Of a stretch of DNA of 38,463 bases, positions 31,297-38,463 are shown in pieces. Position 1 is the stretch's first letter. Each line of letters starts with the position of its first letter. The position numbers and the translations under genes were made by a program. This DNA is from Nemertoderma westbladi (lineage: Eukaryota > Xenacoelomorpha > Nemertodermatida > Nemertodermatidae): assembly GCA_032718475.1 (NCBI GenBank), contig JAUCBJ010003241.1, positions 1 through 38,463 of the forward strand, written 5' to 3'. The notes under the pieces were generated by a model. The model made no database searches and was not told the DNA's origin. It saw only the letters and a program-made list of their open reading frames with translations.

Positions 31297-32480
31297 CAGC
31301 GACCTATGTGGTAGTAGCTGAGTCAGCGACCTATGGGGTAGTAGCTGAGTCAACGACCTATGTGGTAGTAGCTGAGTCAGCGACCTATGTGGTAGTAGCT
31401 GAGTCAGCGACCTATGTGGTAGTAGCTGAGTCAGCGACCTATGTGGTAGTAGCTGAGTCAGCGACCTATGCGGTAGTAGCTGAGTCAGCGACCTATGCGG
31501 TAGTAGCTGAGTCAGCGTCCTAGATGGGGCAGTAGGTGAGTCAGCGACCTATGTGGTAGTAGCTGAGTCAGCGACCTATGTGGTAGTAGCTGAGTCAACG
31601 ACCTATGTGGTAGTAGCTGAGTCAGCGTCCTAGATGGGGTAGTAGCTGAGTCAGCGACCTATGTGGTAGTAGCTGAGTCAGCGACCTATGTGGTAGTACT
31701 TGAGTCAGCGACCTATGTGGTAGTAGCTGAGTCAGCGACCTATGTGGTAGTAGCCGAGTCAGCGACCTATGGGGTAGTAGCCGAGTCATCGACCTATGGG
31801 GTAGTAGCTGAGTCAGCGACCTATGTGGTAGTAGCTGAGTCAGCGACCTATGTGGTAGTAGCTGAATCAGCGACCTATGTGGTAGTAGCTGAGTCAGCGA
31901 CCTATGGGGTAGTAGCTGAGTCAGCGACCTATGTGGTAGTAGCTGAGTCAGCGTCCTAGATGGGGTAGTAGCTGAGTCATGAGTCAGCGACCTATGTGGT
32001 AGTAGCTGAGTCAGCGACCTATGTGGTAGTAGCTGAGTCAGCGACCTATGTGGTAGTAGCTGAGTCAGCGACCTATGTGGTAGTAGCTGAGTCAGCGACC
32101 TATGGGGTAGTAGCTGAGTCAGCGACCTATGCGGTAGTAGCTGAGTCAGCGTCCTAGATGGGGTAGTAGCTGAGTCGGCGACCTATGTGGTAGTAGCTGA
32201 GTCAGCGACCTATGTGGTAGTAACTGAGTCAGCGTCCTAGATGGGGTAGTAGCTGAGTCAGCGACCTATGTGGTAGTAGCTGAGTCAGCGTCCTAGATGG
32301 GGTAGTAGCTGAGTCAGCGACCTATGTGGTAGTAGCTGAGTCAGCGTCCTAGATGGGGTAGTAGCTGAGTCAGCGACCTATGTGGTAGTAGCTGAATCAG
32401 CGACCTATGTGGTAGTAGCTGAGTCAGCGACCTATGCGGTAGTAGCTGAGTCAGCGCCCTAGATGGGGTAGTAGCTGAGA
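31297..32480 (+). repeat. Higher-order repeat copy 2 (1,184 bp) in the satellite
   Basis: Tandem copy of the preceding block. One visible difference is GCGCCCTAGAT near 32454 where copy 1 has GCGTCCTAGAT near 31270. The near identity suggests a recent unequal crossover or an assembly duplication. Confidence 0.85.
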
Positions 32481-34455
32481 CAGCGACCTATGTGGTAGTA
32501 GCTGAGTCAGCGACCTATGTGGTAGTAGCTGAGTCAGCGACCTATGGGGTAGTAGCTGAGTCAGCGACCTATGCGGTAGTAGCTGAGTCAGCGTCCTAGA
32601 TGGGGTAGTAGCTGAGTCTGCGACCTATGTGGTAGTAGCTGAGTCAGCGACCTATGCGGTAGTAGCTGAGTCAACGACCTATGTGGTAGTAGCTGAGTCA
32701 GCGACCTATGTGGTAGTAGCTGAGTCAGCGACCTATGGGGTAGTAGCTGAGTCAGCGACCTATGTGGTAGTAGCTGAGTCAGCGACCTATGTGGTAGTAG
32801 CTGAGTCAGCGACCTATGGGGTAGTAGCTGAGTCAGCGACCTATGCGGTAGTAGCTGAGTCAGCGACCTATGTGGTAGTAGCTGAGTCAGCGACCTATGC
32901 GGTAGTAGCTGAGTCAGCGACCTATGTGGTAGTAGCTGAGTCAGCGACCTATGTGGTAGTAGCTGAGTCAGCGACCTATGCGGTAGTAGCTGAGTCAGCG
33001 ACCTATGCGGTAGTAGCTGAGTCAGCGTCCTAGATGGGGTAGTAGCTGAGTCAGCGACCTATGTGGTAGTAGCTGAGTCAGCGACCTATGTGGTAGTAGC
33101 TGAGTCAGCGACCTATGTGGTAGTAGCTGAGTCAGCGACCTATGTGGTAGTAGCTGAGTCAGCGACCTATGTGGTAGTAGCTGAGTCAGCGACCTATGCG
33201 GTAGTAGCTGAGTCAGCGACCTATGGGGTAGTAGCTGAGTCAGCGACCTATGTGGTAGTAGCTGAGTCAGCGACCTATGTGGTAGTAGCTGAGTCAACGA
33301 CCTATGTGGTAGTAGCTGAGTCAGCGACCTATGGGGTAGTAGCTGAGTCAACGACCTATGTGGTAGTAGCTGAGTCAGCGACCTATGTGGTAGTAGCTGA
33401 GTCAGCGACCTATGTGGTAGTAGCTGAGTCAGCGACCTATGGGGTAGTAGCTGAGTCAACGACCTATGTGGTAGTAGCTGAGTCAGCGACCTATGTGGTA
33501 GTAGCTGAGTCAGAGACCTATGGGGTAGTAGCTGAGTCAACGACCTATGTGGTAGTAGCTGAGTCAGCGACCTATGTGGTAGTAGCTGAGTCAGAGACCT
33601 ATGGGGTAGTAGCTGAGTCAACGACCTATGTGGTAGTAGCTGAGTCAGCGACCTATGTGGTGGTAGCTGAGTCAGCGACCTATGGGGTAGTAGCTGAGTC
33701 AGCGACCTATGGGGTAGTAGCTGAGTCAACGACCTATGTGGTAGTAGCTCAGTCAGCGACCTATGTGGTAGTAGCTGAGTCAACGACCTATGTGGTAGTA
33801 GCTGAGTCAACGACCTATGTGGTAGTAGCTGAGTCAGCGACCTATGTGGTAGTAGCTGAATCAGCGACCTATGTGGTAGTAGCTGAGTCAACGACCTATG
33901 TGGTAGTAGCTGAGTCAGCGACCTATGTGGTAGTAGCTGAGTCAACGACCTATGTGGTAGTAGCTGAGTCAACGACCTATGTGGTAGTAGCTGAGTCAAC
34001 GACCTATGTGGTAGTAGCTGAGTCAGCGACCTATGTGGTAGTAGCTGTGTCAGCGACCTATGTGGTAGTAGCTGAGTCAGCGACCTATGTGGTAGTAGCT
34101 GAGTCAGCGACCTATGTGGTAGTAGCTGAGTCAGCGACCTATGTGGTAGTAGCTGAGTCAGCGACCTATGTGGTAGTAGCTGAGTCAGCGACCTATGGGG
34201 TAGTAGCTGAGTCAACGTCCTAGATGGGGTAGTAGCTGAGTCATGAGTCAGCGACCTATGTGGTAGTAGCTGAGTCAGCGACCTATGTGGTAGTACCTGA
34301 GTCAGCGACCTATGTGGTAGTAGCTGAGTCAGCGACCTATGTGGTAGTAGCTGAGTCAGCGACCTATGTGGTAGTAGCTGAGTCAACGACCTATGTGGTA
34401 GTAGCTGAGTCAACGACCTATGTGGTAGTAGCTGAGTCAGCGACCTATGTGGTAT

Positions 34456-34841
34456 TCAATGCACAACGGTGTCCTAGCACAAAGTAAACCTGAACCAGCC
34501 AATGAATGCAGCCCATTTCAAATTTAATTTTTTAAAAATCTTTGAGGTTGGCAGTTGGAATGATTTTGAGAACGTCTAGTTTGTTATGGTTGAATTAGTA
34601 TGACATTTGCTCGAAATATAGTAAATTCCAGAGAGTTATGAACATATTGGCCTATTGGCTTTTTAGATTTTAGACTATACCTATGACGCGAGGTTGGTCT
34701 AGCGTGCACAGAATTTATAAAATTTGTAACTCGAATAAGTGGGATTCTTCCCAGATGGAAAGCAACATTTTTCGAAAAAGAATAAAATTTATCAACAATA
34801 TATTTTTGTAGTTTTGTAGTTAGACAGATAGGCCATTATTA
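34456..34841. other. Short unique spacer between satellite and retrotransposon
   Basis: AT-rich sequence without a recognisable gene or repeat. It separates the satellite from the 3' end of the LINE. Confidence 0.5.
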
Positions 34842-35286
34842 TTATTTTTATTATTATTAACACCTCATATATTATACAATTATTAATAGAGGGAGAAAAT
34901 CACCAAGGTTAAAAATTAACACTAATAGGTGAAAGACAACACTAAATATCCTACAACTTAATATTAATCCATGTACAATACCGACAACTAACAATATTGC
35001 ATGAATAGTCTCAGTCTAAAAAAAATATACAGTAAAACATTAGTGTGACATAAAAACATATATCAGTACATTAAGAAATGAATTTGACATAATAAAATTA
35101 GCCTACAGTAAGAAAATTTGATTTCCAACGTCTATGCAGTCCAGTAAAATATATCTAGTAAGACAACATACATTAAAATCGACTTGGCAGTCCAGTAAAA
35201 CGTGTCCAGTCTAAAAAATAAAATACATATATACAGTATAAAAATACAGGGTAATTCAATAGCGTCTAAAAATATTGAAATAAAAA

Positions 35287-38136
35287 TTATAACAATCGAT
35301 TAAATTTACAATAGGTTAGTAGATTTGCCTCCTTCAATCTAGACGTAAAAATATCTTTGTTGGATGAGTTCACTATGTCATCCGATAAATTATTCCACAT
35401 TGAAACAACTCGGTTACTAAAACGAAATTTACTAATTTGGAGTCTAGCGCGAAATTGAAACAGTTTAAAATTATGACCTCTTGTGTTAAGTGTACTCGCA
35501 CCAGTGAAAAAGGAATCAAAATCCAAATCAACACAATTGTGAATAATGGAGTATGTCATTTTTAAATCGAAAATTAACCTACGGACTTCTAGAGGTTGTA
35601 AGTCCAAAAACTGCAAACGCTCCATGTAGGTTATATTACCTAGTCGGCATCGAGCAAATAACCTACGCGTGAAATAACGCTGGACTCTTTCGATCAGATC
35701 AATGGAGCCCAGTTGGAAAGGGGACCATACGGGAGTACAATATTCTACCAGCGGCCGAACGTACGCTTTATATGCCGTTAATAAAGCTTTTACATTACTG
35801 GTATGGAAGCACCTAAAAATTAAATTTGCGATCTTAAAACCTTTAGCAGCTTGAACTTTACAATGTCGATCGAATTTTAAATTATCGCTAAAAGTTACGC
35901 CTAAATCTCTACATTCTGTATCGGGCTTAAGTAACATACCGTTAAGAAAATATTGTTTCGGGACATCTATTTGTTTACCACCAAAATGAACTACAGTGCA
36001 CTTGTGAGCCGCTATAGTAAGTTGCCATTCGGCTGTCCACTTCTCCAGACTACGAAGTGCTGCGTGAAGCAAATCGCTATCAGATGAACGCGCGTGTATT
36101 TTTAAGTCATCTGCAAATAGATCACAGGAAACGTTTTCTAGTTGTGCAGGAAGATCGTTTACATATAGCAGGAACAATAGCGGCCCCAGTACACTGCCTT
36201 GTACAGTACCAGATATAACCTTTACAAATTCCGAGGTACTATTACCAACAACTACACATTGTCTACGATCACTAAGGAACGCACCAATCCAAAGTAATAA
36301 GTTACCAGTAATTCCGTAACTAGCCAATTTGTGGATCAATTTATTGTGCACAACCGAATCGAATGCTTTGGCTAAGTCAATGTACACCACATCAACTTTA
36401 TGGCGAAAGTCTAATACCTTAAACCATTCGTTTGAACAGGTTAAAAGCTGGGTGCATGTGGATCGACGTTTCATGAATCCGTGTTGCGCCTTCGTTATAA
36501 TTTTATTCGTTCGTAAGTAATCAGCTAGTTCGGATTTAACACAGAGTTCCATTAGCTTGCACGCTACACAGGTAAGTGAAACTGGGCGGTAATTGTATGG
36601 GTCAGTGGGGTTGCCCTTCTTAAATATCGGCACAATATTTGCAGTTAACCACACAGTAGGTAAAGCATGAGTGACAAACGAGACATTAAATATAACAGAC
36701 AACGGACTACATAAACAACGAGCTAACTTAGAATACATGAAGCTAGGTAAACCATCTGGAGTATTACTCACTTTCGCATCCATTTTACGAAGTATAGTAT
36801 ACACGTTTAAGGGAGACAAATTGATTGTTGATTTACTAATATTATTAGGCACTCTATGATTAAAAATAGGTAAAGTGTCATTATCTAATGTTAAGTTTTC
36901 AGAAAAAACCTGAGATAAAATTGTGGACTTAGTACAATCATCGACAACAGTGTCCCCTTTAAATTTCAAGGGTGAAATACCAGATCGGTTGTGTCTCTTA
37001 CTGTTTACAAATTGAAATATTGCATCCGGCTTTCCAGAACTAAGCACATGGTTTTCACGAATGCATTCAGCTCTAAACGCCGCTCTCGCAGTGGCTTTAG
37101 CACAACGTTTGTATTCAGACATTCCATTTATGGTGTGTCTGCGGCGCCATAATGCTTTTTTATTTTTCTGAAGTTTTCTCACATAGGCCGGTAACAGCTT
37201 AGTTCTGGAATTGACCTTGAACATTTTAAATGGCACAAATTTATCAATACCAGATTTTAGTGCATCACTAAGAACAGACCAGTACTCATTAACAGTATTA
37301 CAATTACCAAACGCATTTCGAAAATTATTACGGTCAATAAACTTTGAAAAATCTGCATAGTTAGCGTGTCTAAAATCATAATAACCTAATTTAAGTTCAA
37401 TTGACTCTGTCTGATTAGGTGACAAAATACTAAAACACACACTAGAGTGGTCGCTAGTGGAAAAGGGCGTTGTGACAAATACATCTGAGATAAACAAATC
37501 ATCTGAAGAAAAAACTAAATCTAATGTGTTGTCAAAGCGTGTGGGTTCATGTTGCAATTGAGTTAACCCATTTTCTAGAGAAAAATTAGCAAATAAATTA
37601 TATAACTCGGTATCAGGATGATCATAATTTTTCCAATTCAACGACGGCAAGTTAAAATCGCCAAATATAGCTACGGGATGTTTAGTCTCACATAGCTCAG
37701 TCAGGCAGCGACATAAACTCTCGTCTTTAGCAGACGACCATGATTCCGATGAAGTCTGGGGTCGGTATACACACACCAACCTAGACGGCGTTTGTCCCAC
37801 AAGGTCCAAGGCTACAACTTCAAGATGTGCATAGTCATCTTTATCAAAAACAGACTTTATCTTAACGACTTCTATTCCCTTCCTTACCAAGATGGCAACC
37901 CCTCCTCCTGTAGTACCCGAGCGATCCTGTCGATAGACATTGTAGTTCTCGCCGCCATTTATCATTCGATCTGTGAAGGACTCCGTCATCCACGTCTCCG
38001 TAATTCCAACTACGTCATATTTACCCTCCTTTAGAAATAAATGCAGTTCCGGCAATTTATTTCCCAAGGACTGCGCATTAAAGACGGTACAGTCCACGAA
38101 TGGGCGGACGCGACTTTCTCCCTGTTTCAGTTTCCC
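35287..38136 (-). CDS. LINE ORF2: APE-type endonuclease and reverse transcriptase
   Basis: Encodes the enzyme that nicks target DNA and copies the element RNA in place. Numbering from the GTG at 38097 (936 codons, none a stop): endonuclease at about 1-225 with NARSL-like NAQSLGNK, ITETW, GDFNLPSLNW (146) and SDH (215-217). The reverse transcriptase lies at about 485-740 with NYRPVSLT, IDLAKAFD (motif A, Asp 574), GTVQGSVLGPLLF and FADD (661-664). A C-terminal segment with CTPVWSP and MERLQFLDLQPLEVRR follows. All catalytic residues I can check are present. The frame is open upstream to a TGA at 38218-38220 and contains no ATG before the endonuclease. It lies in the -1 frame relative to ORF1, which it overlaps by about 90 bases. 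Entry by -1 frameshifting at 38136-38130 is the likely route, so that position is given as its 5' limit. Confidence 0.92.
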   Translation of the reverse strand, partial: GKLKQGESRVRPFVDCTVFNAQSLGNKLPELHLFLKEGKYDVVGITETWMTESFTDRMINGGENYNVYRQDRSGTTGGGVAILVRKGIEVVKIKSVFDKDDYAHLEVVALDLVGQTPSRLVCVYRPQTSSESWSSAKDESLCRCLTELCETKHPVAIFGDFNLPSLNWKNYDHPDTELYNLFANFSLENGLTQLQHEPTRFDNTLDLVFSSDDLFISDVFVTTPFSTSDHSSVCFSILSPNQTESIELKLGYYDFRHANYADFSKFIDRNNFRNAFGNCNTVNEYWSVLSDALKSGIDKFVPFKMFKVNSRTKLLPAYVRKLQKNKKALWRRRHTINGMSEYKRCAKATARAAFRAECIRENHVLSSGKPDAIFQFVNSKRHNRSGISPLKFKGDTVVDDCTKSTILSQVFSENLTLDNDTLPIFNHRVPNNISKSTINLSPLNVYTILRKMDAKVSNTPDGLPSFMYSKLARCLCSPLSVIFNVSFVTHALPTVWLTANIVPIFKKGNPTDPYNYRPVSLTCVACKLMELCVKSELADYLRTNKIITKAQHGFMKRRSTCTQLLTCSNEWFKVLDFRHKVDVVYIDLAKAFDSVVHNKLIHKLASYGITGNLLLWIGAFLSDRRQCVVVGNSTSEFVKVISGTVQGSVLGPLLFLLYVNDLPAQLENVSCDLFADDLKIHARSSDSDLLHAALRSLEKWTAEWQLTIAAHKCTVVHFGGKQIDVPKQYFLNGMLLKPDTECRDLGVTFSDNLKFDRHCKVQAAKGFKIANLIFRCFHTSNVKALLTAYKAYVRPLVEYCTPVWSPFQLGSIDLIERVQRYFTRRLFARCRLGNITYMERLQFLDLQPLEVRRLIFDLKMTYSIIHNCVDLDFDSFFTGASTLNTRGHNFKLFQFRARLQISKFRFSNRVVSMWNNLSDDIVNSSNKDIFTSRLKEANLLTYCKFNRLL

Positions 38137-38463
38137 TGGTTCGGTACGGTGGTATCTCGAGGTGTGGGAGGGACAGAACGAGGTGAATCCGATCCCGTTC
38201 CCTTTCCCGATGCTCCGTCAAACTGAGAAGCTGGGGTCGATGTGTCGGTGTGGTTAGGAATGGGGGCGGCGGGGGGCAGCAAATTTAATCGAGCTGCGTT
38301 TTTAGGGCGGGATTGTCGACGGAGGAACGCCTGTTTGGACTGTAACTTAGTTAGATCATTGTCAATAAATATATGACTGGTGTTGGTTGACTTATTCAGT
38401 TTTACTTTTTCTTTAAGAACGCGAGACTTGCAGTCTATATTGGTAGCCTGAACAATAATCATT
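38127..38463 (-). CDS. LINE ORF1 (nucleic-acid-binding/gag-like), C-terminal part
   Basis: The last 111 or so codons of the first protein of the retrotransposon; the start lies beyond the window. The segment HIFIDNDLTKLQSKQAFLRR is like the conserved C-terminal motif of ORF1 proteins in CR1/jockey-type elements. A Pro/Ser/Thr-rich disordered tail follows. The ATG at 38462 is probably an internal methionine. The frame ends CAG GGA AAC TGA (stop 38129-38127), which contains a G_GGA_AAC slippery heptamer; ORF2 continues in the -1 frame. ORF1 proteins package the element RNA in the cytoplasm. Confidence 0.75.
   Translation of the reverse strand, partial: MIIVQATNIDCKSRVLKEKVKLNKSTNTSHIFIDNDLTKLQSKQAFLRRQSRPKNAARLNLLPPAAPIPNHTDTSTPASQFDGASGKGTGSDSPRSVPPTPRDTTVPNQGN
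38130..38136 (-). promoter_or_regulatory. Candidate -1 ribosomal frameshift site GGGAAAC
   Basis: On the minus strand the heptamer GGGAAAC is in the correct phase (G GGA AAC in the ORF1 frame) and is directly followed by the ORF1 TGA. Slipping back one base reads GGG AAA CTG and enters ORF2. A second in-phase heptamer, G GGA AAG, lies about 75 bases upstream inside the overlap. A six-pair stem, GTCCGC with GTGGAC, lies about 20 bases downstream, further than usual. Confidence 0.6.

Larger units (their letters stand above)
29848..34455 (+). repeat. 4.6-kb satellite of 27-bp units with AP-1/Maf-type sites
   Basis: About 170 units of 27 bases. Each typical unit contains GTAGTAGCTGAGTCAGCGAC, then a CTATGTG, CTATGGG or CTATGCG ending. 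The core GCTGAGTCAGC is palindromic and contains TGAGTCA. A variant unit with TCCTAGATGGGG recurs and changes the register. Another variant doubles the site to TGAGTCATGAGTCA (near 30050, 30791, 31975 and 34237). Because 27 is a multiple of 3, long frames are open on both strands (a nine-residue repeat in each), and the register-changing variant breaks them with stops. I read this as satellite DNA, not as genes. Confidence 0.97.
34842..38463 (-). mobile_element. Non-LTR retrotransposon (CR1/jockey-like), 5' end outside window
   Basis: The element runs on the minus strand. From the window edge inward it holds the end of ORF1, a full ORF2 (endonuclease plus reverse transcriptase), a 3' UTR of about 440 bases and a short AAT-type microsatellite end (34842-34860). 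Short tandem-repeat 3' ends rather than long poly(A) are typical of the CR1/L2 group. The 3' UTR has GCAGTCCAGTAAAA twice, about 60 bases apart. ORF2 has no internal stop, so the copy looks young. A target-site duplication cannot be tested because the 5' end is not in the window. Confidence 0.9.

Noticed and set aside
33022-34413. Open frames of up to 463 codons on both strands of the 27-bp satellite, encoding nonapeptide repeats
   Set aside because: The unit length is a multiple of three and lacks stops in several frames, so long ORFs arise automatically. They are broken wherever a register-changing unit occurs, and no start context, signal peptide or flanking non-repeat protein exists.
29848-34455. 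CRISPR array
   Set aside because: The repeats are contiguous, with no unique spacers, and the context is a eukaryotic genome.

Overview
The window is metazoan nuclear DNA. The evidence is an ErbB/EGFR-type receptor tyrosine kinase, a SETDB1/eggless-type histone methyltransferase with a split SET domain, a spliceosomal intron boundary, non-LTR retrotransposons, a Helitron-like element and large satellites. The background is AT-rich and gene-poor, with many long G or C homopolymers. The phylum cannot be named from what is visible. A marine invertebrate fits the repeat content, but that is inference only.

Layout. 1-3280: mostly unassigned DNA, with a foldback hairpin (2282-2370), a 30-G tract and a CCAAT/TATA/CRE promoter-like cluster in front of a 31-codon ORF (3065-3239). 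3330-4065: a (ACGGG)n G-quadruplex-prone satellite. 4631-6654, minus strand: the GC-rich terminal exon of a SETDB1 homologue; its upstream exons were not located. 6655-9890: intron or intergenic DNA with a decayed 20-bp minisatellite and a (CCGT)n microsatellite. 9890-12760, minus: a broken reverse-transcriptase relic split by a 31-bp minisatellite. 13124-16849, minus: a complete intronless EGFR-family receptor. 17373-21276: a long inverted repeat with 0.8-0.9-kb arms around a 2.2-kb spacer holding a second, plus-strand LINE relic. 22209-22738: another 31-bp minisatellite. 23095-23506: a 412-bp non-autonomous Helitron candidate. 24398-26326, minus: an intronless PH-domain protein of unknown family. 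29848-34455: a 4.6-kb satellite of 27-bp units, each carrying an AP-1/Maf-type palindrome. 34842-38463, minus: a nearly intact non-LTR retrotransposon, cut by the window end.

How the parts relate. The two intronless genes could both belong to tyrosine-kinase signalling: one is a receptor with a Grb2-type YxN tail site, the other a PH protein with a YxxM-type site. Their proximity alone does not prove this. SETDB1-family enzymes deposit H3K9me3 on repeats in other animals, and this copy sits in a repeat-dense region, but no direct link is visible.

The strongest new observations are: (i) a G_GGA_AAC slippery heptamer directly before the ORF1 stop of the retrotransposon, with ORF2 in the -1 frame and no nearby AUG; (ii) a roughly 170-copy array of GCTGAGTCAGC-type bZIP sites at 27-bp spacing, with a 1,184-bp higher-order duplication; (iii) an intronless EGFR whose conserved activation-loop tyrosine is replaced by phenylalanine; (iv) a 3' splice site fused to a GTGAGT donor-like sequence at the SETDB1 exon.
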